This document shows positions 21,626 through 31,893 of a stretch of 64,000 bases of DNA, in pieces. The notes below the pieces were generated by a model. It was not told where the DNA came from, did no database searches, and was given only the letters and a program-made list of their open reading frames with translations. The DNA comes from Undaria pinnatifida. Its lineage: Eukaryota > Sar > Phaeophyceae > Laminariales > Alariaceae. Within the stretch, counting starts at the first letter, position 1. The number at the start of each line of letters is the position of its first letter. A program made the position numbers and the translations under genes. Location: NCBI GenBank assembly GCA_012845835.1, contig JABAKD010000029.1, forward strand, positions 7,373,484 through 7,437,483, in the 5' to 3' direction.

Positions 21626-21835
21626 GTCATGGGACATGTCATGGTATGTCATGGGTCATGTCATGGTATGTCATGGGACATGTCATGGTGTGTCATGGGA
21701 CATGTCATGGTATGTCATGGGACATGTCATGGTATGTCATGGTATGTCATGGGACATGTCATGGGAGGTCATGGACGTGTATTCGGGCTAAATGTCATGG
21801 GAGGTCATGGGATGTCATGGGAGGTCATGGACATG
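21626..21835 (+). repeat. 22-bp CATG satellite
   Basis: Units of CATGGGACATGTCATGGTAT plus GT, about six to seven, with short truncated units. Because 22 is not a multiple of three, all plus frames read the same Met/Cys/His/Gly/Trp peptide, so the 246-codon ORF is an artefact. Confidence 0.9.
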
Positions 21836-21996
21836 CAGCACTTCAATACGGTGTTGGTTGGTACAACGGTGGTACAACACCGTTGCAACGGTGCGACGCG
21901 ATATTACATATATGGGAAGTTTCGTGCTATTTCCCGCGGGCATACCGCAGCATGTTATGATATGTCGCGATATATCGTGGAATATCGCGGCATGTC

Positions 21997-22158
21997 GCGA
22001 CACGTCGTGGGACATGCCATGGCATGTCATGGGTTTCCATGGGACACCATGGGTTCCTATGGCATGTCCCACGGCATGCCGCGACAAGCCGTGGGACATG
22101 CCGTGGGACACGCAATGGGAACCCATGACATGCCATGGCATGTCCCACGACGTGTCGC
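21997..22158. repeat. Nested palindromes (44-bp and 15-bp arms)
   Basis: The outer arms 21997-22040 and 22115-22158 are reverse complements with a single mismatch. Inside lie perfect 15-bp arms GGCATGTCCCACGGC (22061-22075) and 22088-22102. The sequence is CATG-rich and seems derived from the adjacent satellite. It is able to form a cruciform. Confidence 0.85.
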
Positions 22159-22159
22159 A

Positions 22160-22555
22160 GAAAAAAAACACAATAATGTGAATACCAGCCATAATGAGCA
22201 CGCGGGAAACAAAAAAAATACACCGGGTATACATATAATAAACCAAAAAATACCGGCATTGGTATCTAATATCAACATACTCGTACTCAGGGGAGTACAC
22301 AAAAAAAGAGGAAACGGAGCCAAACTCACTCCTAAAAAGGCCAAAACGAAAAAAAGCGGAGCGTTGTGATTTATTTTTGGGCGTGCGAATCGAGAAACTG
22401 ACGGTTTATTAGCAACGTTTCTTGTACTTGGTGTTAGTAAATCCCCCTTGTCTGCCTCCTCGAGAAAAAATGTGGGTAATTTTTTCTTCATCTTTTGTGT
22501 TCCCCTGCCTGACGTTCTTCGTACAACAATACTTCCAAGTACGATATATAGGCAG
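22160..22555. other. No gene recognised
   Basis: A-rich spacer with overlapping ORFs on both strands, none with motifs. Confidence 0.4.
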
Positions 22556-22557
22556 CA

Positions 22558-22725
22558 CCGTACCAGGTATGAGATTATTGGTACGGTTAGCATAACACGT
22601 AAGATGGCAAGATAGCAAGAGAGCCCGCCCCCGGAGGCCAATTCTTACGCAGCAGTCGGATCCGTGAGTCGAGAAGGGCCTTTTCCGACCGGACACTTTG
22701 GTCGACTGGACTCTTCCGGGTCTCC
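22558..22725 (-). repeat. Dispersed repeat, partner at 63618-63700
   Basis: AGGCCAATTCTTA..AGTCGGATCCGTGAGTCGA corresponds to AGGCCAATTATTA..AGTCGGATTCCGTCAGTCGA at 63618. Part of it (AAGATGGCAAGATAGC) resembles 22912-22935. Confidence 0.5.
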
Positions 22726-22984
22726 TTACCGTTTGGTTTCTTGTCCTATTGTCCTATTGTACAGTAGGTGCATACTACCACGGATATCATGTATCTGGAA
22801 TCGATTCTTGAGCGGGGCGGCGTCAGCCGCAGAACCCTGGTAGAATGCCTACACAAAGTATATAGACTATACTGTACTCTACCGTACGAAGTCAGTCGCA
22901 CCGTAACACACGCAAGATGGCAGGACAATGCCGCACCTCCTGGGACGAGAACTTCGAGGCTGTTTCCATGGTTTATCCGAAACA

Positions 22985-23015
22985 ACGGGGGGGGGAGGGG
23001 GGGGGGGGGGGGCAC
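22985..23015 (+). repeat. G homopolymer run
   Basis: G9-A-G-type run of about 25 bases, one of few long G runs on the plus strand, where C runs dominate. Confidence 0.85.
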
Positions 23016-23219
23016 AACGGAAAGGATCGCTTGCGTAAGATCTCGTCCCGCAGGTGTTTCCACAGACAGACGCAAAAATAGCCGCATCCATTGCTCCGCG
23101 TTTGCGCTGTTCAAATTGTACCTGTTGTCGATGACATGTGATCAGCTTCAATCATGGTCCTAAAAGTACTCCATCTCGCGCGTTGTCGTGCGGCATACAT
23201 ACGCTCTCCCTCCAGATAC

Positions 23220-23265
23220 CCAACGAGGAGGAGAGGAGGAGAGGAGGAGAGGAGGAGAGGAGGGG
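23220..23265 (+). repeat. GAGGA microsatellite
   Basis: GAGGAGAGGAGG repeated. Confidence 0.85.
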
Positions 23266-23397
23266 GCAACCGCAGCACATAGATAGTTGTCCTTCCACAT
23301 CGCACAGCCGCATTCTACGGGCTGTGATAACGGTGAGCAAAGGATATACATCTGGTACGTCTCTTACCGTCGTCAAAACTTTTTTTCTTTTGCTTTC

Positions 23398-23690
23398 ATC
23401 CTCCGGCGGATGGGGAAAAATATAGCTTAAGCTCACCACACCTCCACATATTTTCATAGACGTCGTGTGTGTGTCGATTTCACTCAATTGCATTCGCAAT
23501 CTACCACCAACTAGCTGGCGTGTCCTCCGGTTCCCGCGATAGCGATAGCGCTAGCTGTCTCTACCGGCGGTCCCTGTTACTACTCCGGCAGCGCAAGCTG
23601 CCGTTGTATGCGGATGCGTGATTATGTCGACCCGGCCTGACCCTGAGGGCCAGGTGCGGTAGAGATAGCCACCCGCCATACATGCTGCTT
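23398..23690 (-). repeat. Poly(A)-ended retroposon, minus orientation
   Basis: On the minus strand the 3' end reads AAGCTATATTTTTCCCCAT then CCGCCGGAGGAT followed by a weak A run. The CACACGACGTCTATGAAAAT core matches 27073, 31078, 33557 and 50388. The 5' part (23545-23690) matches 33380-33530 in opposite orientation, including a hairpin CGGCAGC-GCAA-GCTGCCG with a GNRA-type loop. Confidence 0.7.
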
Positions 23691-23697
23691 TGTAGGT

Positions 23698-23787
23698 TTG
23701 ACCCCTTTGCAACTGGAAACCTGTTTTTGGGGACAAAATTACTTGGATTTAGTGAAGGGATGGGTTCCGGGGCTCTTAAGGGGTTAA
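23698..23787 (+). mobile_element. piggyBac-like MITE, copy 2
   Basis: Flanked by TTGA and TTAA. Ends ACCCCTTTGCAACTGG and CTTAAGGGGTTAA. About 90 bp. Confidence 0.75.
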
Positions 23788-23789
23788 GG

Positions 23790-24465
23790 CTACATTGGGT
23801 GCTCTGAGCCTCGACACGACGGCAGACAGCAGTCATCAGTGCTACGAGGGTATATGTATGTGCTACGAATGGGATGTTGGTTGTTGGTTAGGTATTGCTG
23901 CTCCGTGGAACGTGTTGCACTTATGCTATTGCCTTGTTTAGTTATAAATTGACTTGACGAGAAAAGCGAGAAACGGAAACGAAAAACAGCAGGTATATGA
24001 TATACGTACAGTGAGGTACTCGATTTAAGAGCCTGTCTCCGAGCCGCCCAGAACGACCGCTCACATCGCCGTGACTCTCTTGTGTCACATTGGGTATCAT
24101 ATAGGTCTAGTGCACGTATTTAGGCGTCACAAGGCGTGAAAAGCCGATTTGACGACGGCGCCTATTTACAACCTATGGACTGCGAAACATGTACAGCAGT
24201 CCACACCCCATTATTTTTTGTGTGGTAGGCTTGAAATGGTTGAAACGGAGTACTGAATCAGCCACACCTACTTTTTTATTGGTGAACACCTCTACCCTCA
24301 TCCCGGCCGGACCGGATTACATTTTGGCACCCTGCTCCCTCTCTAGTGTTGCGAATCAACGAAATTGCGTGGTTGATTTGATTATTGACTTTTTGGGCTT
24401 GTTTCGATCATGTTTTTTTCTTTTCTTCTTTTTTTTCCATCCCAATTTTATCCTCGCATTAACTC
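23790..24465. other. No gene recognised
   Basis: Short ORFs only. A T-rich stretch near 24400-24440 precedes the SINE below. Confidence 0.45.
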
Positions 24466-24469
24466 TCGC

Positions 24470-24775
24470 GCTCCCTCCCAGTCATAGCTCAGATCCGGGG
24501 TCACATAGCGGGCCCTCCTCTCCCCTCCCCACTACGGTATAATAACGTCTTCACTTTTATCGCGAGAAGAATTCAGCGTTTTCTTCCTTCGTCGACTCGC
24601 GTCGAATTGTGCCTACCCACGCTGCTAGGCGTTCTCAGCAGTTAGTTGGTCCTTTTTTGCGCATTTTTGCAAATAAAGTCAAAAACTCACCACGGTGGAA
24701 ACTCAAGGACCAACGCTAGTAGTATTCGAGGGTAACCACTAGACCACCGGGGCGACCGGCTGGTTGTGGTGTAAT
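24470..24775 (-). repeat. tRNA-derived SINE, copy 1
   Basis: The minus strand begins GCCCCGGTGGTCTAGTGGTTA, a good A box, then a degenerate B box (TTGAGTTTCC), followed by a body that includes CTATGTGACCCCGGATC. The body aligns with 28430-28640. Confidence 0.6.
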
Positions 24776-24960
24776 CATGTTTAGTGCTAGTTGACAGATT
24801 CATTATGATTATTTTATTATTTGTACATAGGTCTAAATGAATACTTTTTGGTTTTCGGCTGGTCGTGATTTAATCATGATTAAAATAGTGATAGTTGATA
24901 CATTGATTATGATTATTTGATTATTTGTAGAGAAATGGATATTTTTTGTGTTCGTTCTGG
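24776..24960 (+). repeat. Diverged tandem duplication, ATGATTATTT-rich
   Basis: Two units of about 105 bp share GTAATCATG, AGTTGACA and ATTATGATTATTT. A further relative is at 26970-27050. Confidence 0.6.
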
Positions 24961-25222
24961 GATTATATTGTTTGACCGTTTCGTTTCGTTTCGTTTGTCA
25001 CGAGAGGGGCTTGTGCTGCCATTACCTTTGGACGTCAAGCATCTAGCATTGAGCAGTAGGATGGATGGAAAATAACGAAGGAATATATCAAGCGAAAGCT
25101 TTATAGTGTCTTCTTCCTTGTCATCTCATAGGTCATGGGGATACCTTGACCTCCCCCAAAAGTTTTCGCTGTTGTGAGTAAGAGGTTACATACTGCTTCT
25201 GCGCAGGCCATGGTATGCATAC

Positions 25223-25522
25223 CTACTTCAACTTTGTGTACGGCCCAGGCTGCGTAGCTTTCTTATACAGATTACTGGTATGATTTAGAGGGTGTGCTCC
25301 ACGCACTAACTTTGGTATATATATGTCAACCTTTCGAGGGCAGATGTCTCGGTTATAGCTTATTTCGGTCCAAGTCGAGGGCGTACGAAAAAAACACCCG
25401 CAACCCACACTACAGACTGGTTCAAGTGAAAAGCCCGAGAGCATCTCCCCCACGAATGGGGACGAATGCCGCTCGCAATATCTAGTCAAAGAGTGAATAC
25501 TTGGCGTCATACTGACCCTCAT
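25223..25522 (-). CDS. Possible exon containing SGFSLEP segment
   Basis: A 99-codon ORF whose segment FVGEMLSGFSLEPVC recurs as FAGEYVSGFSLEPAC in a plus-strand ORF at 26762-26947. The shared DNA is about 45 bp (GGGCTTTTCACTTGAACCAG). It is either a duplicated exon or a repeat that happens to be open; no other motif. Confidence 0.25.
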   Translation of the reverse strand: MRVSMTPSIHSLTRYCERHSSPFVGEMLSGFSLEPVCSVGCGCFFRTPSTWTEISYNRDICPRKVDIYIPKLVRGAHPLNHTSNLYKKATQPGPYTKLK

Positions 25523-26011
25523 GACCAGCCGAAGGGGGTGACATGGCCAGTATTTTATCTAACAGCCTCGGGCTGTCTGTCTCTAGGAGCGAAACTCGTA
25601 TCGACCAATGACACAGGCCTTCAGTTTTTCAATGATATTTAGGCTTTTCCAAGCGGGGGGGAGAAAAAAATTGTATAGCATTTTGCACGACCCGGTGGGA
25701 GATACTCCAAGGCATGTTTGTCTGTAGATTTTTTTTTTGCAAAAAAAAACGAAGATCTGACCTGCCTCTGTTCAATATTAAGCAGAATCCAGCGGTGAAC
25801 TGGATCCTCCACTAGAACCAAGTCATTTAAAGGAAGTGACGCATCTTACTCATTTTTACGAACAAAAGTCCAAATGCTCACGCCGTTTTTGAGAGATAGA
25901 GAGCTTGACGTTTTGCACACGTGTTATACATATTCATCCCGAGGCCTGACTTCCCTTCTTTTTTTTTTTTTTTTTTCCGCCGAACATTTTTGGTCTGAAA
26001 CCACTGTTTTT

Positions 26012-26232
26012 GAAAAACGAATCTTGATCTTGTTTTTCATCCAGATATTCTCTTCCCCGCGCATTCAACCCCTTTAGAGCCCCTGGATCCCTCTCTATAC
26101 TAAATCCAAGTAATTTCGTCCCCAAAAACGGGTTTCCAGTTGTAAAGGGGTTAAGTCGATTTTCCTCGCGGAAAGCACAAAAACGACTATTCTCTTATTA
26201 AACAAACTGTTCGAGCTCTCTTTCAGGGCTTC
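26012..26232 (+). repeat. Inverted duplication, left arm, split by a MITE
   Basis: 26012-26064 joined to 26155-26232 matches the reverse complement of 26448-26586. The interruption is exactly the MITE at 26065-26154. The joined frame reads EKRILILFFIQIFS then a sequence similar to the right arm. Confidence 0.8.
26065..26154 (-). mobile_element. piggyBac-like MITE, copy 3, with empty site in window
   Basis: Flanked by TCAA and TTAA. It sits inside the left arm of an inverted duplication. The right arm (about 26519-26535) has the uninterrupted ATTCAAGT, so insertion with a 4-bp TTAA-type duplication is directly visible. Confidence 0.85.
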
Positions 26233-26316
26233 CCGGCAAACCTACCCATCGCCACAGGGGCACATAACTCGATTTTAAGAGCTGGGTAAGACTCGCCCGA
26301 GACGTAAAAAATCCCG

Positions 26317-26589
26317 TTATTTTCCATATATATATCTGGCCAAGATTCTCGCAAAATGAGTGTTATGTTGCAGAAGATGTTGATTCTCTCTTTGTTCTGG
26401 AAATAATTGACAATCAACCCCTGTAGCAACGGATAGGTTCCATCGATGGAAAGCCCTGCAAGAGAGCTCGAAGATTTTTATTTTCAACAGGATGGTCGAC
26501 TTTGTGCTCTCCGCGAGAAAATTGACTTGAATACGTAGTAGGAAAGAGAAGACCTGGAGGAAAAACAAGATCAAGATTCGTTTTTCCAT
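26317..26589 (-). CDS. ORF with hydrophobic leader on right arm of inverted duplication
   Basis: ATG-initiated, 90 codons. Begins MEKRILILFFLQVFSFLLRI, a plausible signal peptide or TM segment, then VNFLAESTKSTILLK. The left arm carries the same peptide disrupted by a MITE. TTTTTCCTCCAG inside could instead be a splice acceptor. No family recognised; may be a duplicated first exon. Confidence 0.3.
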   Translation of the reverse strand: MEKRILILFFLQVFSFLLRIQVNFLAESTKSTILLKIKIFELSCRAFHRWNLSVATGVDCQLFPEQRENQHLLQHNTHFARILARYIYGK

Positions 26590-27060
26590 GACGGTGGCCT
26601 AACGTGGTCTACCTTTTCCAAGAAATCTCGACTGACGAAAAGTCAGGCGAAAAAATAAACAATTCAACACAACACCCAGGCGAGGTCTTCGCAAAACGGC
26701 ACACAGAAGACGTGTGCAAAATTCCATTTATTTCCAGTTCCCGGTCTGAAGCGAGAAAACGGTGTGGACATTCGCCGGGGAATACGTTTCGGGCTTTTCA
26801 CTTGAACCAGCCTGTAACACCCCCGCCGCCCTTTGGATGGGCCGATCTATTTTGCCATATATCGCCATACAATACAAGCTTACACAGCCCCAAATGTGGT
26901 TACTGCCTGTCCAGATATGCACAACGAAGCACATCTCATATTATTAATAAACAAAAATCACTAAAGTTGGGGTGATTGATTTAATCATGATTATTTGATT
27001 ATTAACCGATAAATCAAGCAAAAAATGATTTGATTATGATTGGAAATAATCATTGGCAGG
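26590..27060. other. No further gene recognised
   Basis: Holds the 26762-26830 SGFSLEP segment and an AT-rich ATGATTATTT relative near 26970-27050. Confidence 0.4.
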
Positions 27061-27065
27061 TCATT

Positions 27066-27180
27066 TTCTACCTTTTTTTTTTTTTATCCTCCGGCGGATG
27101 GGGAAAAATAAAGCTTTAGCTCACCACACTTCCACGTATTTTCATACGCGTCGTGTACAAATATCCCTCTCGGCAATAGT
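27066..27180 (-). repeat. Poly(A)-ended retroposon, minus orientation
   Basis: T13 then ATCCTCCGGCGGATGGGG and AAAGCTTTAGCTCACC, nearly identical to 31090-31170. Truncated after CGTGTACA. Confidence 0.75.
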
Positions 27181-27499
27181 GCACAAGTTGTTGTTGTTCT
27201 CACATTAACTCGCATAATCATGTCCGTGGTCACAGGACAGGCTCCAGTCACTCTGGAGCTGAGGAATACCCCAGGGAAAAAACACACACAACCCAAGGTG
27301 GTACACGCATATATCACAGCTGACGCAATTCATGCCTCCACCAGAAATATATAAAAGTGAAATCGGGAGTCAGTCTACGATGTGCCAGGTCCAGGCCGGT
27401 GCATACGTCTCACTACTCACGCCTGGAGAAACCAAATATTCCACGTATATATTACACGTAGTATCTATCACTACGCATACGCACGACAGGCATAAGTCA

Positions 27500-27700
27500 A
27501 TTGGAGAAAAAGAAACAAAGAAAAGAAAAGAAGATAAAGGAAAGGAAAGAAAAGAGAAGAAAAAAACGAAACAAGACGAAAAAGGCAAGCAAAGAGAAGA
27601 AAAAGACAAGAAAAGCAAGAAAAGACAAGACAGGAAAGCAAGGAAAGAAGAAGAGAAAAAAGAAAAAAAGGGATAGAAAAAGAAAAGAAAGAAAAATGTC
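27500..27700 (+). repeat. GA-rich purine tract
   Basis: About 200 bp of AAG/AAAG-type repeats. Lys/Glu ORFs on one strand and Phe/Leu/Ser ORFs on the other are artefacts. Confidence 0.9.
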
Positions 27701-27914
27701 ATACTAGCAGACCCTAGGAACTGGCTAAGGATGGCATTGGGCTAACAGAGGGTATCACGTCCATCATCAATGGCACCTGGGAGAGAACGCAACATGGCGA
27801 AGAAGTCAGGGCGGTCTTATGCTATCTTGTGATGGACATTAGAAAGCCCACAACTTTCAATACGATGATGGCCAAACCCAGACTTCAGTCTCTTGGGCAT
27901 GACGCTCCGCCTTC

Positions 27915-28148
27915 CGCCCCTCCCCCCTTCCTCCCTTTCCCCCTCCCCCCTCCCCCCCTCCCCCCCTCCCCCCCCTCCCTCCCCCCCTCCCCCCTCCCCC
28001 CTCCCCCCTCCCCCCCTCCCCCCTCCCCCCTCCCCCCTCCCCCCTCCCCCCTCCCCCCTCCCCCCCTCCCCCCCTCCCCCCCTCCCCCCCTCCCCCCTCC
28101 CCCCCTCCCCCAGTCCCCTCCCCGCCCCCCCCCATTCCCCCTCCCCCC
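27915..28148 (+). repeat. (C5-7 T)n tract
   Basis: CCCCCCT units for about 230 bp. The minus strand is G-rich with regular G runs and could form quadruplexes. Poly-Pro and poly-Gly ORFs are artefacts. Confidence 0.95.
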
Positions 28149-28424
28149 GGCCGTTTAGAGATGCCAACGGTGGATGACGCTGCCGCAGCCTTTGCGCGTC
28201 GCTCTGCAGCTTTGCGACAAGTATATACGGGTAAGGGTTAGTGGAATAGCGTATGGACCTCAGTCAAGAGCTGCCGTCCACATGGGCTGTAAATAGTAAA
28301 TAGTCCCTCCCCGATTTGAACGCTTTCGTTTCCTCAAACGCTCTTGAACCGCGTATCATACTGCTGCACAGTATGGCCTTCACTCTTTCCCTGGTGCACT
28401 TTCTTTCCAGCTCACCCTCTTTTC

Positions 28425-28805
28425 GTGTGGTACGGGCAACGGATCCGGGGCCACATAGCAGGCACTCCTCCCTCCTCCCCTCTATGATATTAAGTATCCC
28501 GTTTTTTCGACCAGTCAGTGTGTAGTGAGCAAGAAGGGTTGAGCATTTGCTTCCCTCGTCGACTGGCGTCTTACTGTGCGTGCCGGGAACTGGGGCTACG
28601 AACAGGCGATTTTTGGTGCAATTTTCGCACAAAAGCGAAAGTTAAAGGTCCTTCGGGGGGGCTCGAATCGCGAAATCGACCTCACTTAATTTCTGCGGCT
28701 ACTTATTATAAAAAATGAAAATACACTCCAGCTGTGAGATCGATGATTATTGTAGTGACTACAGGCAGGACGAAGTTGTCAACAGACCACCGGAGGCGCC
28801 GTCGT
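28425..28805 (-). repeat. tRNA-derived SINE, copy 2, with micro-ORF insert
   Basis: The minus strand starts GGCGCCTCCGGTGGTCTG (A-box-like) near 28800. It is interrupted by a micro-ORF fragment at 28706-28744, resumes with GCGATTCGAGCCC (B-box-like) near 28655, then a body like 24480-24600. Confidence 0.5.
28706..28744 (-). repeat. 5'-truncated micro-ORF module (subfamily II)
   Basis: Reads IDLTAGVYFHFL-stop on the minus strand, identical to the end of 31984-32040. The ATG portion is missing. Confidence 0.6.
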
Positions 28806-28879
28806 TATTGTTTCTTTCTTCTATCGATTTTACTCACACTGCTGTTACTTTCCAAGCCAACTAACTCATTGCCATAGGT

Positions 28880-29100
28880 TTATCCTCAAGTGACCTTCTG
28901 GACAAAAGCCGTGGTCACATATATATGTCTTCCCTTCCCCCCGGTGCATTAATTTCATACGTGCCTTCATTTTTCTTGCGCGTGGATTTAATATAGGGTT
29001 CAGCATTCCCACTGCTCGTCGATTTTCATCGACTTTTGCTAACTGACGTTTTCGCGCTTCCTTTCCGAGAGCCCATCTTATGCACAACAAGAAAAAGTCT
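28880..29100 (-). repeat. tRNA-derived SINE body, copy 3
   Basis: Aligns with 30035-30200 (CATCGA..TTTTCATCGACT, GGGTTCAGCATTCCC, GTGGTCACAT). The head is missing. The frame KVDENRRAVGMLNP on the minus strand is similar in copy 4 (VDEKRRAVGLLNP). Confidence 0.65.
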
Positions 29101-29109
29101 ATATCGTGT

Positions 29110-30030
29110 ACGAGTATATACGAGTGTACAGCAGTATGCGGATCTCTTGTTTCTGGCCATGCTGCAACTCTCACTGGTATGTAAAGCAGGGAGTTCCTAC
29201 ACTATTTTTCAGTACAAAAGCGACCATGTTATTATTCTCTTCAAAAAACTCGAGCCTAAAATTCTCAACTGCCCAACCCTTAATTGAGCGATGCCGCGTC
29301 CTGTACGCACCGTTTACGATGATGTGTATCACGTTCGGGCTCTAAAACCTCATCACCCTTTACCACATACATACTCCAGGCAGGGGTGGAATTAATTGTG
29401 GAATTAATATTCAGCGTACCACGGTGATAAATTGGCTTGGTTATTTCGAATTACAAAAACATACCTGGTACCGGGTATGTACGAGGTATGATATACCAGG
29501 TATACAACATCGACCGACCGAGGTGGTATATGCTTTATTAACGGGCGTGATAAAAGACGTGTGGTATATCATACTTGTGATTTTTCAAGAGAGGTTTGCT
29601 GCCACACTCCGAGCGAGTGGGGCACGAAAACACGGGACTTGACCAAACAAAACACAGGACGGGCATGTGGATGCATTGCCAAACCTTGCTGGCTGTTGAT
29701 GTTCACGGTCAACGCTGACTTTTAGGCCGCCCCGGTTTGTTCTGGAAAAACGATACCAACACACGCTGCGGAACTCCGCGACTGTCCTTGCCGACCTCGA
29801 GCCGCCCAAAGGGTAAGAGTTGAGGTTAGGTTAGGGCTATGGCTAGCTCTGCGGTCGGATTGGTCTGGGTTGACGTGCAACATTGAAGTTGACCATAAAC
29901 GACAGGCAGGACGTTTGTTGCCTGCGCGTCCTGCAGTTGGGGGAGGGCGATATCTTGGGGGTGTTATACTGATTACGAGGTATAGCCTGGATGGTATTTA
30001 TTATTATTTATTTTTTTGCGCACAACTACT
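29110..30030. other. No gene recognised
   Basis: A 74-codon minus ORF at 29585-29809 (GGLKVSVDREHQQPARFGNA) has normal composition but no motif. The rest is short ORFs. Confidence 0.35.
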
Positions 30031-30034
30031 TTCC

Positions 30035-30302
30035 AGCTTCTGGACAAGCCGTGGTCACAGGTGTCGTCCCTTCTTCCCCCCGGTTCTTGCCTTCAATTTT
30101 TATCGCGCATAGGGTTCAGCAATCCCACTGCTCGTCGTTTTTCATCGACGGTTGCTAACTCACGCTCTCGCGCTTTCCGCAAGTCAATTTGTGCTCAAGG
30201 AAAAGTCCCCACGAATTTATACGATTATGCACTCGGGCTGATTCGAACTCACGAAACTGACCAGGCTCGAGGATAACCTGATACGCCACCGGGGCTGCCC
30301 TA
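30035..30302 (-). repeat. tRNA-derived SINE, copy 4 (head and body)
   Basis: The best-preserved copy. The minus strand head starts GCCCCGGTGGCGTATCAGG (A box) and has GTGAGTTCGAATC (B box) at about 30238-30252. The body runs to TTGTCCAGAAG near 30035. Confidence 0.75.
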
Positions 30303-31070
30303 TTTCCAAGTGACTATTTTGCAATTGCTATTTTGCTATTTTGCTAAATGCAAAAAGTAAAAGGCGCCCATCTACCTACCAAATATCCAGATACAGCGAC
30401 GCTTACCCTGAGCCATGTTGGAGGAGAGAAGGGCAGCGAAAGAGCAGGTTGTCAGCTTAGCTTTGCAGTGTTGAAGAGTCCACACGGTAGAGAGATGGAT
30501 GGCTTTCTAGGCGGTGCGAGGCGAAACGCTGACTGACCGACTGACCGTCGAAAGCGGAGAGTTTACAACGAGAAAAAGGCGTTTCCCACTAGGGATTTTT
30601 TCCCGTTTTTTCCGTTAACTTTTACCACAGGTAAAGATTTGTGTGCACGGCGTTGTTTCCACAGGTACTGAGTATTATGCCAGGCATGCGGTATTAGGTG
30701 GTGTTGACAGCTCAGTTGGCCTGGTTGACAGCCCCACCAACTCCTGTGGACAACTAACTCGGCGTTCGTTTGTCGCCCAAGAGAAGGGCCCAAGCCAGCC
30801 TTTCAGTGTAATGCGAATATGATCCTGCTATTAACCACTTCGAAGCCTATTATTGTGTAGCACACAGACAGACCGAAAACGAGACGAGCTCGATCTAATC
30901 AATGATGGGCCTCTTGTATCGGAAGAGCTTGCAGTAGTACGTGTGTCGGCAGTTCAGTAGGAAGGGGCTGTACAACTCGGTTCAGACATTGGACTATTCC
31001 AAACTCTATACTTGGTCTACATTCATTCGTAAGAAACCTGAAAACCGGCTCTATCATAGGCAGGTCATTT
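30303..31070. other. No gene recognised
   Basis: ORFs of 60-94 codons without motifs on both strands. Confidence 0.4.
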
Positions 31071-31075
31071 TCTAC

Positions 31076-31218
31076 ACTTTTTTTTTCTATTTTTTTTTTA
31101 TCCTCCGGCGGATGGGGAAAAATAAAGCTTTAGCTCACCACACTTCCACGTATTTTCATACGCGTCGTGTGTGCGTCGATTTACCTCAGTTGCTTTCGCA
31201 GCCCAACGCTAGCTGGCA
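31076..31218 (-). repeat. Poly(A)-ended retroposon, minus orientation
   Basis: T8-C-TATTTTTTTTTATCC then TCCGGCGGATGGGG and AAAGCTTTAGCTCACC. Continues to CAACGCTAGCTGGC. Minus-strand 3' A tail present. Confidence 0.8.
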
Positions 31219-31219
31219 A

Positions 31220-31600
31220 AAATGACCCTTAGTCTGGTGCGTCGAGAAGGGACAGAAAGAAATTGCTGAATTTGCTTCACGGGAAAAAAATAAAAACTCT
31301 TACCCTAGCAGGGACGGGGGAGGGAGGAGAAGAGGCTGATTAATGACCTCGGATCTAAGTTAGGTCTCGGGAGGGAGGAAGAGAAAGAAAAAGTGCGAAC
31401 GTAAAACGTACCAGTATATGAGATGAGCACAAAGCAAGCCGAACCAAAAATAAAAAAAAGATTTCTTATACATTCCTACTGACAGCGAGCGCCTAGACGA
31501 CCTACTCGTACTTTCTTATTTTTCAAAATTCTAGGAGGGCAGATTTCTGAAAATAAATGGGTTTTCCTTCAAGAGGGCCGATACTATAATATACTTACTT
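31220..31600. other. No gene seen
   Basis: A-rich spacer, short ORFs only. Confidence 0.45.
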
Positions 31601-31604
31601 GCTA

Positions 31605-31765
31605 CACTGTTGTAGTTGCAAGGGGAGTCGCCGACCTACCACTCAACCCGTAATACGCGCGATCGGAGTATCACACACAGCTTACTACGAAGATGAGTTT
31701 CGACAAAATCTTCGATCTCACAGCTAGCTGGAGTGTATTTTCATTTTTTATAATATACTTGTTCT
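31605..31765 (+). repeat. Repeat family II, copy with micro-ORF
   Basis: GTAGTTGCAAGGGGAGTCG, CGCGCGATCGGAGTATCACA and CACAGCTTAC precede ATG at 31693. A small insertion (CTACGA for CAA) precedes the ATG. Confidence 0.7.
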
Positions 31766-31893
31766 TAATACACTTGTTCTTGTTCTCTTCAACGCGCCTC
31801 GTGAGCGAATCAAACCCCGTGGATATTGCATCCCATCATATATTATTGTGTATTGAGGATACAATATTATACTTACCTGTGGTACCTGTGTAG
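31693..31893 (+). CDS. Micro-ORF subfamily II, extended (MSFDKIFDLTASWSVF)
   Basis: Begins like the other family members, but an insertion of four bases (TAGC) after CTCACAGC shifts the frame and gives a 66-codon ORF. The extension is probably accidental. Confidence 0.3.
   Translation: MSFDKIFDLTASWSVFSFFIIYLFLIHLFLFSSTRLVSESNPVDIASHHILLCIEDTILYLPVVPV

Noticed and set aside
21609-22369. 246-codon Met/Cys/His/Gly ORF and its overlapping frames
   Set aside because: Produced by a 22-bp satellite that reads the same in every frame.
27332-27676. Lys/Glu-rich 114-codon ORF
   Set aside because: It crosses a GA-rich purine tract; the start lacks support.
27829-28158. Pro-rich and Gly-rich ORFs of 92-116 codons
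   Set aside because: They are readings of a CCCCCCT tract.
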